In this document: piece by piece, positions 32,824-44,800 of the stretch
How the letters are laid out: each line of letters starts with the position of its first letter
How positions within the stretch are numbered: position 1 is the stretch's first letter
NCBI GenBank assembly: GCA_964030785.1
Contig: OZ034975.1
Span: forward strand, 41,829,069-41,893,068
Direction: 5' to 3'
Origin: Siderastrea siderea
Taxonomy: Eukaryota > Cnidaria > Anthozoa > Scleractinia > Rhizangiidae
DNA: 64,000 bases
Notes under the pieces: generated by a model
Databases searched by the model: none
Told to the model about the DNA's origin: nothing
The model's input: the letters and a program-made list of their open reading frames with translations, nothing else
Translations under genes and position numbers: made by a program

Positions 32824-35800
32824 GTAAAAAAACAATCGCGTTTTTAGTTTGACACACATAATAAACACGCTTACCCATCGCCAGCCTTGGTTGGATGTTG
32901 TCTGATTTCGTGCGAGCTGTGGTGTCAGGTCTATGTGAAGGCGCAGTAATCTTCTCTTTGTTGAACGTTTCACCTGATGACTATTATTTTTCAGAGTTCT
33001 GAGTTCCGTAACCATTTTGCTTCCTTAAACAAAAACTGCTCGGGGTACGGCTCTGCGATACACTCAGGCATCGCATCTATGGGGAGAAAGAATTTTGCTT
33101 GTGACTTCTTATGCATAAACCGATTTCAGTAGTCTCAGCCATTGCTTATTCTTAGGGGAGAAAAATCGCTCCTCTAACTCAGTATTCACTAGCTACTATT
33201 TTGCTGTTTTTCTTGACAATTAACTTTTATTTTTGCAAGACCATCGCATTGTTAAAATGGTTTCTCGTAACAGCTCAGCAACGTATTAGACAACGGTGAA
33301 CTAATTTTTCTTTGCTTTTCTCAAACTCTTTAGGTCAAAGACATGATCGGTAAGTTGCCATGAGTTATGGGTAGAATAATGAGCGACTTGTCTGGTAGAT
33401 AACACAAACATTGCGGCTGACAACTTGAATACTTTTCCCTTTTAGCCAAAAGCCAAACTTTGAAGAGATAAGTGGGTCTCATTTTGTAAGTATGGATCTA
33501 ATCCATTCCCTCTTAATTTAAAATAACTTTACTTGCACACAGTTGCTGCAATGTTTCGTTACATACAGGGCGGATACTTCCTCATCTTGTATCTTGTAGC
33601 CATCTTTTGAACTCGATTGTACGCAAAGGCAATTTGGAAATGATACGCATAAAACCTGAACAGACCATAAAGGACGCAAAAAAGGCGTTAATAATACTGA
33701 ATAACTCATCCACTAGGAAGCCCCTGAGACTTTTGGGGGTAAAATAATTTAATAATACTCTGCAATGGAATTTTCAAAAAGGGTTTCACTTACCCCATTC
33801 TTTCTCACGCAGAATGCAGGAACTGAACTTGAAGGGGACAATGATAACGTTAACGCTTCAAACCCGAGACACTGCATGGAATTACGAAACGTCACTCAGT
33901 CCCAGGAAAGACTAGAAGGATCTTCAGAAACTCCACTTTACTTAGAAATCAACGAATATGCTCCTCTGCATCCGGCAACACGATCCTGGGAAGTTTCGAG
34001 AGAAAACGTGATTATAGAAAAGTTGATTGGCCAAGGGGCGTTTGGACAAGTCGCTCAAGGAAGAGCCTCACAACTGCGAGAGAGAGAGGGAACGACCACT
34101 GTGGCTATAAAAATGTTGAAAGGTAACGCCATATTAGGTAGACTAGGTATATTGGATTTCTAGCATTTTGATTGGCTAAACGGAGCTAGGCTATCAGCTC
34201 ATATGCCTGCTGTGACCAAACATGGTCAATGAACACAACAACAAAGTGAGCTGAAAGTTTTTTCCCCGAAAGTCAACCCGGCGAGAAAAATGGACGAGAG
34301 AAATCACTTTGGAGCAAATTTAAATTAAGCAGAAATTCCAAGAGCGTCACTGAGACACAAATCAAAATTCTTCCGGAGTGCCTGACTTCTTAGGAGGACA
34401 AGAAATAGAAATTTACAAATAGAAATTTAAGCATTTAGCTTTGTGTTTACACTTATTAAGTTTACGTCGATCATTAACATTATAAAAACGGTAGGTTTTG
34501 TCAGGAAGGCTTTCCACTCCGAAATATCAAGACAATACATAAAATAAAACACAGTAAAATGGGAGAGAAGCATTTAATAATATCTGTCACACATTCATGG
34601 CGGGTCAGTGCGAAAATCAAGAAGTAATCTAAGGGGCCAACCATTTAACTTCTGAGGGGGGCGGTTGGGTGATTTTGGAAAAAAATATCCTGCAAGTGCA
34701 TGTGCGTAAGAAAAAATTTCCTGCACAAGACTATTGTCCAAAAAAAAATTCACGCACGTACAGTGGGCTGGAAAAAAAATTCTGGCAAGATGTTTCCTGG
34801 GTTGACACATCGAACTTTATCAGCAGACTGTTCATCTGGACTTGGGTAAGAGGGATTCTTTGCACAATGATGTTTTCCCCTCAGATGGCCTTTTCTTCAC
34901 ATTTATAGCACCTGTGGTTACCAATCTTGATACATGTTTTCTGAACTTCAAGATCACGGCTGGTGTTGTGATTTGAAGACCAATGTATTCAGTGCACTCT
35001 AAATCAAGAATGCCAGAATAGCTGTTGGAACATGAAGTAAACTTTATTAACTATCTATTTGACACAAAACTGGAATGAGCTCTCCTGTAACATTTGCCTG
35101 AACGCTTGTCAAGTAAACGTGTCGGGATAGGAGGTGTGTCTTTTAATACAGAAGGTGTCGTATGCCTTGCATACTGTATGTATTCCCTCTCTTGGGGAAT
35201 ATTAGTATACAATGCTCGTTACGTCCATAGATGCAAGGATTGTGTTCTCTGGAACTTTAGTCCTGTCAATGAAATTAATCAATCAATCAATCAATCAATA
35301 AACTTTATTTACCCTCGAATTTACAGTGTAGCACTCAAGTGCTAATATCTTCGAGCCAACTACATTAATAAATAATTATAATAAAAAGTTAATTCTATAT
35401 CTAGTAACAAATAAGATAACTAACTACCTAGACAACTAACTTGCAAATTATCATGATGTAGAAAGGTTTGCAGTTCCTGCCCTTTTAAGTAAATTAAGTA
35501 AATTAAGTAAATTAATGGAGTCAGTTGACTGTATCAGTCTTTGAGATGCGACTTCTGTTGTTGTGCTAACGGCTGGAGTAGTATGGCAACAAATGCTGAT
35601 AACTTCTCTGTTAGACCTGAAACTCCCAAGGTCTCCCAAGTCGGTTTGTGGATTTTCGTAAGGGTATAAAATACTGGAATTCGAGGCATGTTTGGTGTTT
35701 GACAAAGCCATTTTTCAGTCATTTCGTTAATGTGGTGTTCATTGTGAAGCACTGTAATCAATTGTTGTACTTTACGGGATGTATCTTCAGCCATAGGTAC

Positions 35801-38800
35801 TGCAAGAGGCCTCAGTAGTTTTCCATGTTCGTGCATGTTGTCTAATTGAATTTGCCCCTCGTTTTTGTCCCAAGAAAGTCTGGGATGAAGCCCAAATTAG
35901 TAAAGTTTGCAAGTGAGGAAAATGATGAGAAATCATCCAGTTTTGGCATGGATGTGATCTGGGGATATCTGTCATCATTAAAGCTAGGGAATGGTACCCA
36001 TAAATTTGGTAAGATAAATGACGTATCCAAAACAGTTCTTATTCTACCACATTCAAATGCCGGTGAAGAGAGAGTTGTGCCTCTTATAAGGAAAAACAAA
36101 ACAGCTATCGGCAGCATCTCTCCAGGTGGACGGTACGTTGGCCTTTTTGCTTACTATCAAAATGGCCTACAAAGAGTCATCTTTTGAACCACCTGCAGAT
36201 TTGTTGGCTACTGTAAAGAAAGCTACTTGGAACTACAACAAAGAGCATCATCAACGCTGTTTTTAAGCGTTATGGCATGTTAATTTGACTTCTGGATAAG
36301 TCAGAATGTCAAGATCGAGTTGATATTAGTCCAATTTAAAGGAAAATCTGGTCTCTAAATAGTTACTTTCGAAGGGTCCCATTTCTTCTCAGAATAAAGG
36401 AAAACACGTCTTGGCTACTTTAATTTTTCAAAATTTTCTGGGGGAGCATGCCCCCAGACCCCCCTACAAAGATGACGCCGTCAAAAATCTCACTCTTCGG
36501 CAACAAAGCAACTTAAGAGCTCTGTGCAGATTATTTTCAATTTGGGGCTTTGTAATGTGTACTTCAGCTGCGAGTTGGATTTAACCCTTTCTAGATAGCT
36601 CTCTAAAGCAACTTTTTGCTGCCAGTTTGATTTAACAAGGAAAGGATGTGGCTCATTATCTTTCCGTAAAATATGTACTGAAGACGCATTCGCGCTATGC
36701 ACTGTACTGTTCTGTAGCTCTATGCACGCACTATGTACTGTACTGTAGGCGCATTCACCTTGCAAAATGATCAAAGTCCAGGAACAGGTCTGACTCCTTT
36801 TATCAGTGGGAAGGGGTCACCTCAATGTTTTACATTTGGTGTTAAAGGTATTGTACTGTATTATAAAAGTCACTCAAAAACTCTTAGATAAAAATTAATA
36901 TATTTGTTCAAAGTTTCTTTCACAGATCCTTAACCTTTTATAATTTGATTTATAATGAAGGCCTACCTTAAACCCCATCCACACACCAAAAAAAAATCAT
37001 GCAGAACGTTGGAGGGAGAAAAAAATATCTTGCAAGCACATACCCCGAGAAAAAAAATACACGGGGAATTAAGGGGTTGAAAAAAAAATTCATGCCTATA
37101 CCAAATCACCCAACCCCCCCCCTCAGAAGTTAAATGGTTGGCCCCTAAATAACTTAAGTACTGTACAAACTGCCAAGAAGGAAGAAAGGGCGACATTTTT
37201 TGGGCTATACCACGCAAAATTGACACTTGTTTGCCTGCACTCGTTGTAGCTCTGTGTTCCAAAAGCTCCAAATGTTTAGATATAAATCGGATGCCATGAA
37301 AAATGAGTTGAATCGGTTTCCCGGTAGTTGTTTGAGTGTTGTTTTTACCATTCTGTCCGCAACCTCTAAACTGGAACAACTGCGTTTTGTGCTTTGCGTT
37401 TAACAAACTAAGGTAGTGAATTCTGAAGTTCCTCACAACAGTAATCTTCTTTCTGAGCTGCATAGAAATTACCTGTTCAAGTTCAAATTCTGTCGGATGT
37501 TACTAATATGAGGAATGGGGAATGGGGAATGAGAAATAGTGGTCAGCGATAATACCTAAAAAATTAAGTTGGAGTCTGCGCAGTACCACAAAGAGACGAG
37601 GATTGCACGTTGAAAGCGAAAGATGGAAGGTAAGAATATTTATCTGTCACTTTTTCCCGGGTTTTTCGAATTATTGAGTTTCTGTTTATTAAAATTAACC
37701 CAAACTGTTGATTTGCAGATAACGACAGTGTCGATAATGTTAAAGATCACGAGTTTATCGTTATCGATTGATATAAAAAGATTCGTATCACTTTGAGTAC
37801 AGTCGTTTCGAGTGTTAATATAAAAACTATGAGTAAATGTTCTCTGTATTTTGACGTTTTAGCGACGAACCAGTGACAGAAGATGATTCTATGTTTGCAA
37901 CTGCCGAGAATGAATCTTTGTTTATGGTATGAAAACGTAGAGCACGGCTTGAAAATTTTACACCGACCACTGATGAACTGTTAGAGGTCTTGCCATCGCG
38001 ACTGCAATATTGAGCTATTCTCCATGCCTCTTCTACGGGGTTTTTCTTTTTAATTGAAAAACAGGTTAATATTGCAGTCACTTCACTCACTTATTTGTGC
38101 AAACCATTAATGAATCTAGATTGTAACTCAAATAGGAACGCCATTAAAATCAATTCAAAATTCGATGGCAAGTGCTCTAAGAGTTCAGCAGCGGTCGGTT
38201 TAAATTTTCAAGCGGTATTTTACGTTTTCTTACCTTAAACAACGATTCATTCTCGCCAGTTGCATAGATTCGTCCTCTGTCACTGGTTCGTCAATACAGA
38301 GAACATGTAAGTTACTCGTTGTTTTTATATTAACACTCGAAGCGACTGTACTCAAAGTGGTACGAATCTTTTTATTTCAACCTGTCGATAAGGATAAACT
38401 CGTGATCTTTATCGTCACTCTCATTATCGTCACTTTCATTACCTGCAAATCAATATTTTTGGTTAATTTTAATAAACAGAAACTCTATAATTCCAAAAAC
38501 TCGGGAAAAAGTGACAGATAAATATTCTTACCTTCTACCTTTCGCTCTTCACGTGCAATCCTAGTCTCTTGCCGTACTGCGCAGACTCCAACTTTATTTT
38601 TTAGGTATTACCGCTGACCACTATTTCCCATTCCCCATTCCCCATTCCCCATTCCCCATTCCCCATTCCTCGTTTTAGTAACATCCAATTCTGTCTTCAG
38701 TTCGATCAAACAGGCACATGTCGACACATGATGGCGCCGTTGTGCAAACGGATTTCAAACTTGTTCGGTTCAACTCCCGCAGCTATAAATCGTACAGCTT

Positions 38801-41800
38801 CAATCCGCTTTGAACGATGATTACAACGATGATTCAAGAAATAAAATACGTAACACATTTCAGAGCCAAAAATTCGAAGATTTTTTCCCTTAAAACTTGT
38901 GCCACTTCGTTCACATGCATCGGAGCGGTTTCGTTGATTCATTCAGCTTTGGAAAGAAACGCTGGAACATTTCGCAAAGTTTTGGCACCTTTTTGTTCAG
39001 TCATGTGACCGATCCTTGTTCCCTTTTTATCTCATTTCTCATTTTTTTCTTTCTTTCTTGCAGTTTTTATAGCAATTATAGTGGTTGAATTTTTAATAAA
39101 ACAATTATTCTACTCAGGCTTGCTGGATATCGAATGATTATAACCAACGAGGCGCTACGCGCCTCGTTGGTTATCTATCATTCGATATCCAGTGCGCCCT
39201 CGTAGAATAATTGTTAATTATCTTAATTAATTCAAACGTGACAAATGGTTTAAGAGATCTTGGAACATGTTTTCAAAACTCCAAAGATAGAATGGATTTT
39301 TTTGAGTTTGTGTACTTCTTGTAACAAGATAAAAAATGTTGGACTACTATATTACTATTTTTCGCATTTTTTGTCTTGCTACCACCTCTAATTTGCAGAC
39401 AACGCTCCTGAGTCAGACAAGAAAGACCTATTATCAGAACTTGAAGTGATGAAGACACTTAAACCTCATCCACACGTCATTAAACTACTGGGATGTGTTA
39501 CAGAATCTGGTAGTTATTTTAATGATCTGTTTGTGAACAATAAGAGGTTTGAATGGTCTTAATTCCACTGACTGCCACGTACCACTCTATACAATGGCAA
39601 TGTTGTTTGTTTTTTCCCCGGTAAAGATTTATATGCAAGCCAGCTCTTCTCAAACTCATTAATAATTCATAGAGAGAAAATAAAGGAAATCACTACCGTG
39701 ACGGTGGTTTGGATACCGGATCTTAATTAGCTTAAAATTTTGCAAACTTTTGCTTTGAATTTCTCCAAGAATTATGAATGGTTTGAGAAGCCATATCAAA
39801 AACTCGAAAGAGTGTTTCATCAAGTATCCAAACTCCTCGAAGTCGGTTAAAAAAACTCGGCTGCACCTCGTTTTTTCAACCCACTTCTCGGGGTTTGGAT
39901 ATCCTGATGAAACACTCTTTCTCGTGTTTGATATATTACTTCAAAATCACACATTATGACAACCACAGCATCCTAACGTTTATTGGTACGCTTTGAGAAA
40001 AGAGAAAGCTCTCTTTGAACGTGGACTGAGAACTACTTCCGTATTGTACTTCAGCTTCTACACCAATACGTGAACTTTACAATATACTTTCCCCACATGA
40101 TTATCATTAGTTCTAATTATTCCGATCAAGATGTAAGACCTGCCTACCCATTTGCGGCAATTGCTATCCATTTGAGGCTACCCTGCCTACCCATTTGCTA
40201 CCCATTTGCATTTCCCGTTTGCAGTCGTTTACGAGGTTCGTCTGTATTCTGGGGACTTTAATTGAATGCATACTTTCTTTTTATTTCAAAACCTCTTTTT
40301 TTTGCACGCCATAGAACCAATTCTTGTAATCATTGAATACGTCCCGTATGGTGATCTCCTGGGTTACCTCAGAAAGAGCCGTGGAATGAATGACATTTAC
40401 TACAAAGACCCGGATGTTAAGCCGCAAACAAGTCTGACGTCACTGCAGTTAATGAAGTTCTCTTGGCAAGTAGCCGATGGGATGAGTTATTTGTCTTCAA
40501 GGAATGTAAGCTGGTTTATGAAATGTCGACCTTGTAATTACGAGACAGCGCTTTATAAGAAAATGGCTCTTCATAAGACAAGTTGCCTAATGGACTTCTT
40601 TACAAATGTCACCAGATTTTGTTACTTTTCCCAAAATTTATCTGCGGACATGATGATGTGTTTAGCTTTTATTCAGTTACTAGAAGGTTTAGAGAGGCCT
40701 GTGTCTTTTTAAATTAAGTTTTTAATTTTTTGTCCGTTTCTCAGTACTTTAACTGTGTAGTTTCGATTTCATGTTTCTTTGCTACCGTCCATTATTACTG
40801 CGTATAATAGACGGCAGTTCTCGGCTTTAAGGACCTTTGTTCAAATTCCTTGTAATAATTACTCATAATTTCCAATTCTTGAAGTAATGAACATATTAAA
40901 ATATCAAATATCAGGACTGCAAAGTAAAGATTTAAATGAATAGGCGATCATCGCAGTTATGTACACAACATTTGCAGTTGCGAAAAGAACGTCTGAATTT
41001 GCGGCTGCAAAAAGAAAGCCTGAAAAAATTCAGGCTTGTACTGGAGCCCGTGACGTCTGCGATACGGGTACAGTTGTTGTCTTTTGATCCAAGAGGTAAG
41101 AGTATTCCCTAACTTTACAAATCCACGAATACAATTTTCTAGATGTAAGACTGAGATTTAATGTTTGAGAATTATTGTTTTTGACAGATCATTCACCGAG
41201 ACCTCGCCGCTCGTAATGTGTTGGTTGGAGAAGGAGAAACATGTAAAGTGACAGACTTTGGAATGGCCAGAGATGTGCAACAGGAAAAGATATATGAAAA
41301 AAAGACTAAGGTTTTATGCTACATTTTTTCAATCGTAGCTTTCAGATTTTTTATATGAATGCAGGGAGATCTGTTTACAGCTTTTTCTTTTGTATTTAAA
41401 TTTCTCTTTTCAAGTGAAGAGAACTACTTGACATTATCAGTGCACTAGATGATGACTGCTGTTGCACGTTCTAAACGTTTTGTAGCATGCAGGCATTTTT
41501 CTATTATTTGGCGGCTAAATACCGTTTAAACTTGATAAAGCCGTGTCTGATAACCCTGAGATTGTACAAACGAAAATCCATTGTGGTGCTACATTTGTAG
41601 CCCCTTAATTGTCAACCACTTTCACTTTGGCTAGTGGGCTTACCACATGGGGGAAAAGTGTACATCTTTGGTACAAAAAAATATTGCCTTGCTTGTTAGG
41701 TTGATCTTTATGTTAGCATTACCTCACGTTCTACAGTTACAACCCTATGGATACTTGCTCCATCATTCGTTTCAACGTTTGTATTCACTCTTTCTTTTTT

Positions 41801-44800
41801 CTTTTCTTTCTTTCGATGATACCTTAGGGTCGAATCCCAGTGAAATGGACAGCTTATGAAGCGCTCGTTTATGGACGCTATACTACAAAGAGTGATGTGT
41901 GAGTACAAATTATAATTCAATCTCTCCTTCTCTTAGAAGGGGTTACGTGTCTGAAAGATCCAGGGGCTTCTACTATTGCCAGCCAGCGCCTAGACTAATT
42001 CCCGCTTCCGAGACCGGTAATTCCCCAGCAACCCAATCAGGGCAACCGTCAACACTGCCTACACAACACTAGAATAGTGTGGAGGAAGAACGGGACTAGG
42101 AGAGAGGATAGAACGCTGCATGTGCAAAATTGTCGAAAAAAAAAACTTCTTAAGTGAGCCTGCCAAGTGCTTGAGATCGCTGACCCCACTAGGGGCACAC
42201 CCGCCTGGCCACTAGAAAGCCCAGCTTCCTTGCTGTTTACCCGATTAAACTGTAATGCATCTGCCTTAAAATGTTTACATTAGTTAAAGAATTTTGCTGC
42301 GTTTTGTGTACTAAACACAATTCGTTCTAATTTTGGAAATGTTGGATGCTTTCCCACAGCCCGAGAAAAAAGTTGAAAATTCTGGAGTTCCTCCAGTGGA
42401 ACCCTTTTTCTTGGTTGCAACCAAACGCTGGAAGGTTTGTTTTTTTCTTGTGAACTTTCCTCCTGTCTCCATTTTCTCAGGTCAAATTACGCGAAAATGC
42501 GAATTGGAAATTGTAGGCACCTTTTCTTCCCTCTGAACGGAACGCCTGTACCATGCCATTCAATAACAGTCATCGCAATTGGTTTCTTCCAGTAAATTTT
42601 CGCAGCCAGCATTTGTTATGATACAAAAAATTAAGATTACGTCTAAGGCTTGAAATTCAGATTCCATGCGTAGATGTTTATTCACAAGCACTTTTCCTTT
42701 TTTGACACAGCTGGAGCTTTGGAGTTGTACTTTATGAAATCTTCACCATAGGTACGTATGAGGTATTTCCTCTGTAACTTTATTCAATGTATCAATGTAA
42801 AACTTCAGCAATTCGATGTATGGATTAAATACTTTTACGCACAAAAATGTTCATGAATGGATCAATGACATCGAACATGTTTTGCTTGGAATTTTTTTAA
42901 AAAGTTAAGTCATAATTATCTGCCTGACAGGGAAATTTTAAAACTGAACACTACAAGTGGTACCACAATCGCATTTCTTATCATTAAAAGGTACGACAGG
43001 CATTGTTCATCCCCGTTAGTGCCATAGAGGAAGTCTCCCTCGTTCTTCGGAGGGGCAAGAAAATGAAAAACAGTTGAGATGTAGTCTAACTAAGCTTTTG
43101 AAAATGTTTTTTCTTTGCCTTTAGGCGGCTCACCATATCCTCGAACGAAAGGTCAAAATATGGTTGAGTTACTCCTTCAGGGATACAGGATGCCAAAACC
43201 AAACCACTTGAATGATGCTCTGTAAGTTTGATCCACATGCTTTTAGAAACGTTTCACTTACGTTTTCTTGATTTTTGAAGAGAAACACAATCACCGGAAG
43301 TACAGCTTGATGGCTTTCATTTAAATGGTCACAGCGTCAAAATTTAGAACCATCTTGTTCATCATAATAAACATCACCAGGAAAGGGGTGCTCAGTATTT
43401 TTTTATTTGAATGGTGTCACTTGAGGAATTTATAAATAGACTTAAAAAGTAGAACCTCAAGCTCATTTTTCAATTCATATTGCCTCCATATTCCAAGAGA
43501 CAGGAATATCTCACTTTTTATTTGATAGGCCATGAATGGTTTCCAGCCAGAATAACTTGGCTGTTGTACAGCAAAATGGTAGGGTTTATTAGCGTATGAA
43601 TTAGTGAATTTTCAGCATTGCCCTTCCATTTCACCACTGGACTTTATCCGCATTGTCTGTCCCAGGGTTCTACCACTCTTATACCCGGCTTGGGATTTTG
43701 ACCTCATAGAATTGTAGCTTCGTTTCGATGATAAGCCAATTAGCAAATACAAGAAATTCTCTTTTCTAAAAGTAAATAGTTCATACTGTCTCTGATAAGG
43801 AGGACATGATGAGATTCCATGTTCACAAAACGAATGGTCACTGAAACAATAATAAAAAAGGATCTCTCTTCTTTGGGCCTTGGGCTGGCCTGAGTTTCCT
43901 TTTTGTTTTCAGTTTGTGGATAGGTCCGTGGGGCATTTTAAAACAGCTCATTTGTTGCTGCCACAAGGCATTTGTCTGTTTGTGAAATGCAAAAACCCAG
44001 AGGTTTGCTTCAGAGGTGGGAGATGACCACCACAAATGACTGATGCTGATAAAGCACTTACACATGTATTTTTCACACTCCCTAGAGAAATCGGAATAAT
44101 TGTATTGAAATATATTGTAGCTTTGCATAATTTCTGTTCATTCCTGTACAAAAGGTGAACAAAACTCCGTTCACCTCTTTTTTTCCCTGAGCACCTCTTG
44201 GATTTGCTGATACCATCGAAAGAAAGAACATGATTGTACTGCTGTTGTCATATACTTTCTTGGATTTGGTTTGGCTTTGATTTTCGTTACTTAACTGGTT
44301 ATTAATGGTTTTATTTCCAGGTACCAGATCATGCTTAGTTGCTGGCATGAGGATCCTGATAATCGGCCAACGTTTGAAAATCTCCGAAGCGAATTGAAAC
44401 GAATGGAAAACCAGCACAAGGTAAAAAACAATAATCATTTATTCTTCTTTCTTGTGTTGGAAAAATTGGCTAAAAAAACTTGTTATGGTTTATTTTTTCG
44501 TTGGAGAAAATCACTTTATATCTTCTTCTTGGTGTTTGAAGATCATTTTGGTTGGTGAAGGCACTTGATATGGGGTAATGAGTTCTAAATTCAGTACATT
44601 TTGACCCAAAAACGTTGAAATCCCCATGGCCCTTTAAAAAGGCAAGGCAGTTTTGAACTTAAAACAATAAGTATGAGTAGATTTCACCACAACAAGAGAA
44701 TGACTGAGAACTGACTACAAGAGGCCGCGGGGGACATACCGGTTTGACGACACTAGTTCCTAGTCTCCTAATGCTTGGGAGTGGGGTAAAAAACGGAAAC

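Larger units (their letters stand above)
34633..37145. mobile_element. 2.5 kb TIR element with TAA target duplication, copy 1
   Basis: Ends GGGGCCAACCATTTAACTTC and the inverse complement; TIRs of about 45 bp include a G/C-run. Flanked by TAA at 34630-34632 and 37146-37148. A TWA 3 bp duplication is characteristic of PIF/Harbinger. No Harbinger transposase or Myb-like gene is inside, so it is non-autonomous. The interior carries relics of a Penelope-type reverse transcriptase and a hAT-type C-terminus. It sits in the RTK intron between 34122 and 39399. Confidence 0.85.

Noticed and set aside
34633..37145. Classification as a hAT element because of the hAT-like tail
   Set aside because: The flanks show a 3 bp TAA duplication in both copies and no 8 bp duplication, so the hAT piece is cargo.
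36963..37463. 166-codon minus-strand frame
   Set aside because: It begins outside and ends inside the TIR of the 2.5 kb element, reading through simple repeats. A chance frame.
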